Source: JAVBMB01 sp031552995
Lineage (GTDB): Bacteria; Bacillota; Clostridia; Oscillospirales; Butyricicoccaceae
Length of the DNA stretch: 64,000 nucleotides
NCBI GenBank assembly: GCA_031552995.1
Contig: JAVBMB010000048.1
Location: forward strand, 21,321 to 85,320
Reading direction: 5' to 3'
Shown: piece after piece, positions 33,946 through 41,612 of the stretch
Layout of the letters: each line of letters opens with the position of its first letter
Position numbering within the stretch: the stretch's first letter is position 1
Position numbers and translations under genes: made by a program
Notes under the pieces: generated by a model
Told to the model about the DNA's origin: nothing
What the model saw: the letters and a program-made list of their open reading frames with translations, nothing else
Database searches by the model: none

Positions 33946-34956
33946 ATGCTTAAATACATTGTAAAACGCCTGTTCAACGGCCTGCTTGTACTTATCGGCG
34001 TCGTGACGATAACATTCTTTATCGCGCGCGTCATACCGTCCGACCCCGCGGCAAAATGGGTGGGGCCGCGGGCGACTGCCGAGCAAAAAGCGGCGGCGAC
34101 CGTTGAGCTTGGGCTTGATAAGCCGCTGTATGTGCAGTATTACAGGTATATCGTAGACCTGCTGCACGGAGACCTCGGCCGGTCGCTTAACTCTAAGCTT
34201 AGCATAACGTCCGAGCTTAAGACATATCTGCCGGCTACATTCGAGCTGGTCATAATCGCGTTTATGTTCGCCGTGGTCGCAGGTATCCCGCTTGGCATAT
34301 ACTCTGCCAAGCACAACGGCAAGGCGCTGGACCATGTGACGCGCTTTTTTTCAATAGGCGCTGTCTCGCTGCCGGCGTTCTGGGTGTCACTTCTGCTTCA
34401 GCTGCTGTTTTACAAGCAACTCGGCTGGCTGCCGCTGGGCGGGCGCATCAGTGTCGAAGCGTCGATATTCTCGACCATACCTAACATCACCGGCCTGCTT
34501 CTTGTCGACACGGCCATCACCGGGCAGTGGGCGCTGTTCGGCGACGCGCTGCGGCATATTGTGCTTCCGGCGATAACAATATCGCTGTACCCCATCGGCC
34601 TTGTCGCGCGGATGACGCGCTCGGCCCTGCTTGAAATCCTCAACGAGGACTATGTTGTCGCCTCGCGCTCTTACGGCATAGTCGAGCGCAAGGTACTGTG
34701 GAGCTATGCGCTTAAAAACTCGCTTGGCGCCACGGCCACGGTTGTCGCGCTGTCGATGGGTTATACGCTTGTCAACACATTCCTCACCGAAACAATCTTC
34801 AGCTGGCCGGGCCTTGGAAGCTATGTCGCCAAGTCGGTCGTCACGCTCGACTACCCCGCGATAATCGGCATAGCGCTTATCTCGGCAATCTTCTATGTTG
34901 TTCTCAATCTGCTTGCGGATATTATCATAGCGATGGATCCGCGCGTGCGGCTTTAG
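33946..34956 (+). CDS. ABC transporter permease, DppB type
   Basis: A 336-residue inner-membrane permease with about six helices. It has the usual start MLKYIVKRLFNGLLVLIGV and the periplasmic GLDKPLYVQYYRYI segment of the DppB/OppB family. The EAA-like cytoplasmic loop lies near ALLEILNEDYVVASRSYGI. It pairs with the DppC-type permease that starts 12 bases later. GGAGG lies rather far (14 bases) from the ATG. Confidence 0.92.
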   Translation: MLKYIVKRLFNGLLVLIGVVTITFFIARVIPSDPAAKWVGPRATAEQKAAATVELGLDKPLYVQYYRYIVDLLHGDLGRSLNSKLSITSELKTYLPATFELVIIAFMFAVVAGIPLGIYSAKHNGKALDHVTRFFSIGAVSLPAFWVSLLLQLLFYKQLGWLPLGGRISVEASIFSTIPNITGLLLVDTAITGQWALFGDALRHIVLPAITISLYPIGLVARMTRSALLEILNEDYVVASRSYGIVERKVLWSYALKNSLGATATVVALSMGYTLVNTFLTETIFSWPGLGSYVAKSVVTLDYPAIIGIALISAIFYVVLNLLADIIIAMDPRVRL

Positions 34957-34968
34957 GGGGGTGAGAGT

Positions 34969-35859
34969 GTGAATCACAGAAGATTTACCGATATATTCCG
35001 CGCCAGGGCGAAAAACGCCAAGGAGACCGCTTACCTGCTGGGGCGCAACAAGCTGACGGCCGCCGCCGTAATCGTGCTTGTTCTCATCCTGCTGCTTGCC
35101 GTATTAGCGCCGCTGATAATCCCCTATCCCCAGCATATTTCTGACGCGGTCGACATGCAAAGCAAGTTCGCCGCGCCGTCGGGGCAGCATCTTTTCGGCA
35201 CAGATGAGATGGGCCGCGACATATTCAGCCGCGTTATATACGGCTCACGCATATCAATCCTTACGGCGATAATCGCAGTCGTGCTGTCGCTTGTCATCGG
35301 TGTGCCGCTCGGGGCAATCGCCGGCACAATCGGCGGGTGGCTGGACGAGGTGATTATGCGCATAACCGACGTGTTCCTCAGCTTCCCGCCGCTGCTGCTT
35401 GCCATCGTGCTTGTCTCGATGCTGGGGCCGAGCCTTAATAACGCGATTATGGCAATCGCGCTGTCGTGGTGGCCGTGGTATACCCGCCTTGTGCGCGGCC
35501 AGGCCATATCTATCAAGGAGCGCAAGTTTGTGCAGGCCGCCGAGACCATCGGCACCTCGCGCTGGAAAATCATCACGCGGCACGTCATACCCAACACAAT
35601 ATCCCCCGTTATCGTGCAGGCGTCGATGGATATGGGAGGAGTTATACTGACCGTCGCGTCGCTGTCGTTTTTGGGCCTGGGCGCCCAGGCGCCTCAGCCG
35701 GAATGGGGCCTGATGATAAACGTCAGCAAGAACTATTTCCCCGACATATGGTGGTACAGCCTGTTCCCCGGGCTTGCCATATTTATAACCGTGCTCGCAT
35801 TCAACCTTCTTGGCGACGGTGTCCGTGAGATACTCGACCCCAAGACGCGCAAGAAATAG
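34969..35859 (+). CDS. ABC transporter permease, DppC type
   Basis: A 296-residue permease with an N-terminal cytoplasmic extension, then six helices. The segment HLFGTDEMGRDIFSRVIYG is typical of DppC/OppC, and the ATPase-contact loop is near KFVQAAETIGTSRWKII. The start is GTG 34969 behind GGGGGGTGAG. It forms the membrane pore with the DppB-type protein. Confidence 0.93.
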   Translation: MNHRRFTDIFRARAKNAKETAYLLGRNKLTAAAVIVLVLILLLAVLAPLIIPYPQHISDAVDMQSKFAAPSGQHLFGTDEMGRDIFSRVIYGSRISILTAIIAVVLSLVIGVPLGAIAGTIGGWLDEVIMRITDVFLSFPPLLLAIVLVSMLGPSLNNAIMAIALSWWPWYTRLVRGQAISIKERKFVQAAETIGTSRWKIITRHVIPNTISPVIVQASMDMGGVILTVASLSFLGLGAQAPQPEWGLMINVSKNYFPDIWWYSLFPGLAIFITVLAFNLLGDGVREILDPKTRKK

Positions 35860-35870
35860 GGGGTGACGAG

Positions 35871-37670
35871 ATGGCATATTTTGAAGTTAAAAACCTGATT
35901 GTCAACCACAGGACATTCGAAAGCACGAAGCGTGTGCTTGATATCGACAGCATAGAAATCGAAAAAGGAACGACATTCGGCATAGTCGGCGAGAGCGGCC
36001 AGGGAAAAACCGTGCTTGCCCTCAGCGCGCTGAAGCTTTTGCAGTGCCCGCCGGGAGAGATCGCCTCGGGCGAGATCATCCTGGACGGCGAAAACCTGCT
36101 CTCACTGAGCCAAAAGCGGATGCAAAGCGAAATCCGCGGCAAGAAAATAGCCATGATTTTTCAGGACCCGATGAGCTGCCTCAACCCGGTGTTCACAGTC
36201 AAAAAGCAGATGCTCAACGTCATCGGGCAGAACCGCGCTTTAAAAGGCAAGCCCGCGCTGGACTATGCGATAGACGTGCTGGGGCAGGTGCGGCTGTCCG
36301 ACCCGCTTGAGACGCTTAACAAATACCCGCATCAGCTGTCCGGCGGGCAGCGGCAGCGTGTTATCATCGCGCTTGCGCTGTGCTGCGGCGCCGAGTTTTT
36401 GATTGCCGACGAGCCGACCCGAAACCTCGACGCGACAATTCAGGCCAGTATACTTAAGCTGCTTAAGGAGATTCAGCGGACACACGGCATGACCGTGCTG
36501 TTCATTGCCAATAATATGAGCCTTGTCTCGGCATTTTGCGACAGGATAGGCATACTTCACGGCGGCAGGATTATCGAGCAGGGCGCTGCTGCGGATATTA
36601 TATCAAACCCGCAAAACGAGTACACAAAGATGCTGATAGAGGCGGCGCGGCTTGACCGCGAAAGCGCAGAGGACGTAAAAAGCGACGAGGTGCTGCTTAA
36701 GGTGAAGAACCTTAAAAAGTACTTCCTTGTCACACGCGGCGTCGGGAGCAAAAAAGAGCAGCTAAAGGCTGTCGACGATGTCAGCCTCGAGCTGAAAAAG
36801 GGCGAGGTGCTCGGCATAGTCGGAGAGTCGGGCTGCGGCAAATCGACGCTTGTCAACACGATACTCAACCTTTTTGAACCGACCGATGGCGAGGTGTGGT
36901 TCGAGGGTCAAAATGTGTTTGCCTCGGGCGCAGGCAAGTCGAATGTATTCAAAAAGAACGTGCAGATAGTGTTTCAGGACCCGTTTTGGTCCCTTAACCC
37001 GCGCTGGCTCGTGCGGGATATCGTCGCCGAGCCGCTGGACGCGTTCGGCGGATTCAAGGGGCAGAAGCGCCTTGAGCGCGTTGCCGAGCTGCTTAAGATG
37101 GTCGGCCTCTCGCCCGAGGATATGTTCCGCTTCCCGCATGAGTTCTCAGGCGGGCAGCGGCAGCGCATCGCAATAGCGCGCTCGCTGGCTTTGAACCCAA
37201 AGCTCGTCGTGCTGGATGAGCCGACAAGCTCGATAGACGTTTTCTCGCAGGCGCAGATACTCGGCCTTTTGCGTGAGCTTAAGGACGAGTTTAACCTGAC
37301 GAACATACTCATCTCGCACGACCTGGGCATCGTCAACCAGATGGCGAACAAAATAGCCGTTATGTATCTTGGCAAAATCGCCGAGTTCGGCCCGTCCGCC
37401 GCGGTGTTTAACAACCCGCTGCACCCATACACAAAGGCGCTGTTCAACTCGATTCCAAAGCTGGGCACAGCCGGGATGGACAGCCTCGCGACGCTGGAAG
37501 GGACGATACCAAGCCCGATAAATCCGCCTCAGGGCTGCTCGTTCCACACGCGCTGTACCTCGGCCTGCGAAAGATGCGCCTCATGGACGCCGCACCCGAT
37601 ATACATCGACGACGAGCACTATGTGTGCTGCTTGCTGTACGAGGATAAAGAGGAGGCTGCCGATGATTGA
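35871..37670 (+). CDS. fused DppD-DppF ABC ATPase
   Basis: A 599-residue protein joining two ATPase domains that are normally two proteins. Half 1: Walker A GESGQGKT at residues 40-47, signature LSGGQRQR. Half 2: Walker A GESGCGKST at 318-326, signature FSGGQRQR, and the C-terminal oligopeptide-transporter tail with cysteines (GCSFHTRCTSACERC). In half 1 the H-loop histidine is replaced: FIANNMSL (Asn214) in place of the ISHDLGI seen in half 2, and Walker B is followed by PTRNLDA. One catalytic site may therefore be weak. The start has GGGGGTGACG upstream; the end overlaps the AroM gene by eight bases. Confidence 0.92.
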   Translation: MAYFEVKNLIVNHRTFESTKRVLDIDSIEIEKGTTFGIVGESGQGKTVLALSALKLLQCPPGEIASGEIILDGENLLSLSQKRMQSEIRGKKIAMIFQDPMSCLNPVFTVKKQMLNVIGQNRALKGKPALDYAIDVLGQVRLSDPLETLNKYPHQLSGGQRQRVIIALALCCGAEFLIADEPTRNLDATIQASILKLLKEIQRTHGMTVLFIANNMSLVSAFCDRIGILHGGRIIEQGAAADIISNPQNEYTKMLIEAARLDRESAEDVKSDEVLLKVKNLKKYFLVTRGVGSKKEQLKAVDDVSLELKKGEVLGIVGESGCGKSTLVNTILNLFEPTDGEVWFEGQNVFASGAGKSNVFKKNVQIVFQDPFWSLNPRWLVRDIVAEPLDAFGGFKGQKRLERVAELLKMVGLSPEDMFRFPHEFSGGQRQRIAIARSLALNPKLVVLDEPTSSIDVFSQAQILGLLRELKDEFNLTNILISHDLGIVNQMANKIAVMYLGKIAEFGPSAAVFNNPLHPYTKALFNSIPKLGTAGMDSLATLEGTIPSPINPPQGCSFHTRCTSACERCASWTPHPIYIDDEHYVCCLLYEDKEEAADD

Positions 37671-38325
37671 TAAAAAAACCGTCGCAATAATCACAATGGG
37701 GCAAAGCGGGGAGGCGAGCGACGACATTGTAAGCGCCATGCCTAACGCCGCCGCCGTAAAGTACGGCATACTTGACGGCATGACGCTTGAGGATGTGAAG
37801 CGCGACATATGGCCGAAGGGCGACGAGACGTTTATCGTCAGCAACCTTGCGGACGGTACAAATGTGAAGATTGCCGAGCGGTTTGCGATGGATAAAGCCA
37901 ACGAGCTTATACTGAAAGCCGAAGAGGACGGCGCCTCGGCCGCGCTGATAGTATGCACCGGCAGGTTTGACCCGCCGGAGACCGGCATGACGCTTATTGT
38001 GCCCGAGCGCATTTTGCTTGCGGTGCTGGGGGCGCTGGGCGTGACGAAGCTTGGTGTTATCGTGCCCGAGCCGGAGCAGATAGCGATGACCGAGGAATAC
38101 TACGCGCGGTACAGCCCTGTTGTGCGCGCCGCGTCACCTTACGGCGGCGACGGGCACATAGCGCAGGCGGCGAGCCTGTTTGCCGATGAGCCTGTTGACC
38201 TTATCCTGTCGGACTGCATGGGCTTTAACGCGCGGCACGGGGCGATTATCGCCAAGTCATCGGGCAAAAGCGTGTTTGTGCCTCGGGCCGTGCTGCCGGC
38301 GCTGATAAACGCGATGATGATTTAG
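37663..38325 (+). CDS. AroM-family protein
   Basis: A 220-residue AroM-family protein, recognised by the start KKTVAIITMGQSGEASDDIV and the segment GILDGMTLEDV. AroM belongs to the fold class of Asp/Glu/hydantoin racemases; its reaction is unknown and the name comes from its place near aroL in E. coli. Cysteines at ALIVCTGRF and LSDCMGFNARHG are where the two catalytic residues of racemases would fall. ATG 37663 follows AGGAGG and overlaps the ATPase gene. It is one of two racemase-fold proteins in this operon. Confidence 0.85.
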   Translation: MIDKKTVAIITMGQSGEASDDIVSAMPNAAAVKYGILDGMTLEDVKRDIWPKGDETFIVSNLADGTNVKIAERFAMDKANELILKAEEDGASAALIVCTGRFDPPETGMTLIVPERILLAVLGALGVTKLGVIVPEPEQIAMTEEYYARYSPVVRAASPYGGDGHIAQAASLFADEPVDLILSDCMGFNARHGAIIAKSSGKSVFVPRAVLPALINAMMI

Positions 38326-38356
38326 CCTGTAATATAATATTTGGGAGGAACTGTAA

Positions 38357-39448
38357 ATGCGTAAGTTAACCCGAGAGGATCTGACAAACATCATGTACGG
38401 CGCCACAATACTTGGCACCGGCGGCGGAGGAAGCCTGGAGCGCGGCCTTGCCAAGATAGACCACGCTCTGTCGTTGGGTAAGGAGTTCAACCTTGTCACG
38501 TTCGATGAGCTGTCGCCCGACGACCTTATAGGCACGCCGTACTCCTGCGGCGCGATATCCCCGCTGACCGAGGAAGAGCGCAAAAAATACGAGCGCCTGC
38601 CCGATTTTGATATGGAATACCATATAATGTCGATTACTAACGCCGAAAAGTTCTTGGGCAAGCCGCTGAAGGCGGTTGTCTCGACAGAGCTTGGCGGCGG
38701 CAACACCGCCGCGGCATTTTATTCCGGCGCGATGGCCGGCAAGCTGCTGCTTGACGCCGACCCCGCCGGGCGCAGCGTTCCGGCGCTTCAGCACTCGACA
38801 TACTATCTCAAAAATGTGCCGATATGCCCGATGTCGCTTGTCAACAAGTTCGGCGAAAGCGCCGTAGTAATGAATGTGTTCGACGACGAACGCGCCGAGG
38901 ATTGGGTGCGCGCGCTTGCCGTCGCCAGCCAGAATACGATGGCGGTGTGCGACCACCTGCATCCCGTTTCGATGCTGAAGGACGCGCTGATCGACCGCGC
39001 GATAAGCTATAGTGAGAAGATCGGCAAGGCGTTCCTCGAGAGCAAGGCAGCCGGCGCAAGCTATACCGAGGCGGTCGTCAAGGCCGGCGGCGGCAAGTTC
39101 ATCGCCGGCGGAAAGATAATCTCAAACGACTGGTATACCGAGGGCGGCTATACATTCGGCACGATGGAAGTTGAGAGCGGCAGCGACATATACCGCATCT
39201 GGTACCAGAACGAGAATATAATCATGTGGAAGAACGGCGAATACTTCTGCACGGTGCCCGACCTGATATGCATGTTCAACGACCGCGAAAAAATGCCGCA
39301 GCTCAATCCGTATGCCGAGGTCGGCTGCCCGGTGTCAATCATTGCGCTTCCCGCGCCCGAGATGTGGACGACGCCGCGCGGGCTTGAGGTGTTCGGGCCG
39401 CGCAGCTTCGGCTATGATGTCGAATGGACGCCGTTTTGCGGTAAATAA
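38357..39448 (+). CDS. DUF917 family protein
   Basis: A 363-residue DUF917 protein. Diagnostic parts are the start NIMYGATILGTGGGGSLERG, then DLIGTPYSCGAISPLTEEE and VSTELGGGNTAAAFYSGAM. DUF917 proteins occur beside hydantoinases and racemases; Pfam, as I recall, now names the domain after an S-methyl-thiohydantoin desulfurase, which would place it in cyclic-amide breakdown. That link should be checked. GGGAGG precedes the ATG, and the racemase gene starts two bases after its stop. Confidence 0.85.
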   Translation: MRKLTREDLTNIMYGATILGTGGGGSLERGLAKIDHALSLGKEFNLVTFDELSPDDLIGTPYSCGAISPLTEEERKKYERLPDFDMEYHIMSITNAEKFLGKPLKAVVSTELGGGNTAAAFYSGAMAGKLLLDADPAGRSVPALQHSTYYLKNVPICPMSLVNKFGESAVVMNVFDDERAEDWVRALAVASQNTMAVCDHLHPVSMLKDALIDRAISYSEKIGKAFLESKAAGASYTEAVVKAGGGKFIAGGKIISNDWYTEGGYTFGTMEVESGSDIYRIWYQNENIIMWKNGEYFCTVPDLICMFNDREKMPQLNPYAEVGCPVSIIALPAPEMWTTPRGLEVFGPRSFGYDVEWTPFCGK

Positions 39449-39450
39449 TT

Positions 39451-40182
39451 ATGAGGCTCCACATAATTCACGCGGTGCCAAAAAGCAATGACGGCATTGA
39501 AAGGTCGCAGCGGTACATCCGCGCATCGCTTCGCGCCGATACCGAGGCAGTCTTTTCCGCCGTCAAGTCAGGGTTTCCGTCGGTAGAGAGCGAGCTGCAG
39601 GGGATGGTGAACGGCGCGCAGGTTATCAGGCAGGCGCAGTCGGCCGCGGCGGACGGCGCGGACGGCATATTCGTCAACTGCTTCGACGACCCCGGCGTAT
39701 ATGCCTGCCGCGAGTTTTTGGAGGTTCCGGTCTTCGGCGCCTATCTGCCGGCGATGGTAACCGCGCTGTCGCTGACCGAGAGGGTCGGCGTGCTGACAAC
39801 CGACGTCGCCGGGATACTGAGCGAGGAGCGCAAAGCCCGCCTGCTGGGGATAGAGAGCCGCTTGGCGTGCGTCAAGGCGGTGGATATGGGAGTGCTGTCG
39901 TTTGGCAACGACAGCCAGACGCTTCTAGACAGGCTTTTTGACGCCTGCCGGGATATGTACGTAAACCACCGCGTCGGCGCGGTCACGCTGGGATGCACGG
40001 CGATGTTCGGTGTCATTGACGGGCTGCGCGTCAGGCTGCGGAGCGAAAATTGCCCGATAACCGTTATCGAGCCTCTGCAAAACGGCGTGCGGTACTTGGA
40101 GCACATAGTCGCGCAGGGGTACACAACGGCGCTTCGCGTATTGCCCGCGACGCTTGACCTTGGGGCAAACGGCAATGGATAG
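39451..40182 (+). CDS. Asp/Glu/hydantoin racemase family protein
   Basis: A 243-residue member of the aspartate/glutamate/hydantoin racemase family. The two catalytic cysteines stand at Cys77 (FVNCFDDPG) and Cys182 (LGCTAMFG), as in HyuE-type hydantoin racemases, which interconvert D- and L-5-substituted hydantoins. The start follows the DUF917 stop by two bases and the end overlaps the nitroreductase gene by eight. The substrate is not known; amino acids or hydantoins are both possible. Confidence 0.87.
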   Translation: MRLHIIHAVPKSNDGIERSQRYIRASLRADTEAVFSAVKSGFPSVESELQGMVNGAQVIRQAQSAAADGADGIFVNCFDDPGVYACREFLEVPVFGAYLPAMVTALSLTERVGVLTTDVAGILSEERKARLLGIESRLACVKAVDMGVLSFGNDSQTLLDRLFDACRDMYVNHRVGAVTLGCTAMFGVIDGLRVRLRSENCPITVIEPLQNGVRYLEHIVAQGYTTALRVLPATLDLGANGNG

Positions 40183-41005
40183 CTTTTTTGAAATGCTGGC
40201 GGGCCGCACGACCTGCCGTAACTTCGAAGGGCGGGAAATCCCGCAGGATGTTATGAACCGGCTGTACGCCGCCGCCTGCTCGGCCGCGACGGCCGGCGGG
40301 TTTCAGCGGGTCAGCATAGTTTCCGTAAAAGACGGCGCCGCCAAGAAAACGCTGATGAGCCTCAGCCGCGGGCAGGGCTTCATTGCCCGCGCGCCGGTTA
40401 ACCTGATATTTTGCGCCGACAATCGCCGCACGACGCGCATCGCCGAGTATGAGCGCGCGCCGTATGAAAGCGGCGGTGATTTGCGCCGGCTGTGGATGGG
40501 TATCGTCGACGCCACCATTGCGGCGCAGACGCTGGCGCTTGCGGCCGAGCTGCTTGGCCTTGCAAGCTGCTATAACGGCAATGTTATCGACAGCATTGAC
40601 GAGCTGAGCGACTTGCTTGCGCTGCCAGGCGGCGTTGTTCCGGTGATAATGCTGACGCTGGGCTACCCTAAAACGAAGCCGAAGCCGCCTAAAAGATATC
40701 GCTGGCAGGTCATGGTTCATGACGGGACGTACCGCGATTTGCCGTTTGATGAGCTGTATGCCGAGCATATGAATAAGTCGGGACGCGAAAGATATCCGCT
40801 TACAGACGCGCGGCTTGAAAAGCTGCTCGAGTCGGCGGGGCGCCACGGCGAGGAATATGCCGCGAGCTGCGCTGCCAGGGCGCGGGAGCAGGGGTATCTG
40901 TCGGCGTTTCAGTACTGGTTCGGCTGCTATTACCCCGAGGGGACGGCGTCCGATACCGCAAGGTTCCTCGATTACCTTGCGGCGCAGGGGTTCGATTGCC
41001 GGTAA
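40175..41005 (+). CDS. nitroreductase-family flavoprotein
   Basis: A 276-residue protein with the nitroreductase fold: an FMN-binding start (MLAGRTTCRNFEGREIP), the ARAPVNLIFCADN core strand and the GLASCYNGNVID segment. These enzymes use FMN to reduce nitro groups, quinones, enamides or other substrates. The extra C-terminal region of about 75 residues, with GCYYPEGTASDTARFL, is not typical. It is the last gene of the transporter operon. ATG 40175 overlaps the racemase stop. Confidence 0.82.
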   Translation: MDSFFEMLAGRTTCRNFEGREIPQDVMNRLYAAACSAATAGGFQRVSIVSVKDGAAKKTLMSLSRGQGFIARAPVNLIFCADNRRTTRIAEYERAPYESGGDLRRLWMGIVDATIAAQTLALAAELLGLASCYNGNVIDSIDELSDLLALPGGVVPVIMLTLGYPKTKPKPPKRYRWQVMVHDGTYRDLPFDELYAEHMNKSGRERYPLTDARLEKLLESAGRHGEEYAASCAARAREQGYLSAFQYWFGCYYPEGTASDTARFLDYLAAQGFDCR

Positions 41006-41027
41006 AATAATTGACAGAATAGAAAAA

Positions 41028-41058
41028 GCCCCGGGACAATATCAGTCCCGGGGCTTGG
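41028..41058 (-). terminator. terminator between the two convergent operons
   Basis: A 12-base perfect stem (41028-41039 with 41047-41058, loop 7) is followed on the minus strand by TTTTCTATT. On the plus strand no T-run follows, so it mainly serves the Nudix operon but may also stop the transporter operon. Confidence 0.75.
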
Positions 41059-41069
41059 TATTGATTCGC

Positions 41070-41588
41070 CTACCTGTCAAGCCAGCCGTGGCCAAACTTC
41101 ATGTCGAACAGCAGGTCGACAATCGCATGCCTGACAGGCACAAACTCGCCGAGGTCTATCATGCGGTGGATGTCCTCTTTGCCCGCCCAGCGCACCCGCT
41201 CGACCTCGTCGGCCTGAAGTGTAAGCGAGGAGAGGTCGATATCGGCCTCGATGGCGTATATGTCGCCGATTGCGCTTTCGAACGGCAGAGATACGGTGGG
41301 CAGCAGGCCGCTGAAATCGCGGCGGATGCCAAGCTCTTCCCGCAGCTCGCGTTCGGCGCACTGCCGGCTGTTGTCGCCGGAGACAGCCGCCCCTCCGGCG
41401 GAGAGATCCCATCGCCCGGGGAACAGCGGCTTACTTGCGGCGCGCTTTTGAATAAGCATATCGCCGCGCGGGCTGAACACGCATATATGCGTCACAAGGT
41501 GATACATACCGCGCGGAACGGCATCGCCGCGCGTCATCGTGCGCCCGGTCAATACGCGGTCGATGTCATACAGGTCCCACTGCTCCAC
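41070..41588 (-). CDS. Nudix hydrolase
   Basis: A 172-residue Nudix protein. The Nudix box reads GAAVSGDNSRQCAERELREE then LGI, with aspartate in place of the first glutamate; the core REL-x-EE is intact. The start of the domain (MYHLVTHICVFSPRGDMLIQ) resembles isopentenyl-diphosphate isomerase-like and YfcD-like Nudix enzymes. The substrate cannot be told. It follows the M28 peptidase gene by 24 bases on the same strand. Confidence 0.88.
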   Translation of the reverse strand: MEQWDLYDIDRVLTGRTMTRGDAVPRGMYHLVTHICVFSPRGDMLIQKRAASKPLFPGRWDLSAGGAAVSGDNSRQCAERELREELGIRRDFSGLLPTVSLPFESAIGDIYAIEADIDLSSLTLQADEVERVRWAGKEDIHRMIDLGEFVPVRHAIVDLLFDMKFGHGWLDR

Positions 41589-41612
41589 GCGGCGCCCCCC
41601 ATTTTGTGTGAT

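Noticed and set aside
32379..34034. A 551-codon minus-strand frame
   Set aside because: Antisense to the binding-protein gene, with an implausible Arg/His-rich composition.
40990..41005. GGTTCGATTGCC, resembling a tRNA T-arm
   Set aside because: It lies inside the nitroreductase coding end with no acceptor stem or anticodon arm around it.
41028..41058. Terminator of the transporter operon on the plus strand
   Set aside because: The stem is strong, but a T-run follows only on the minus strand, so it is assigned to the Nudix operon; partial bidirectional action remains possible.
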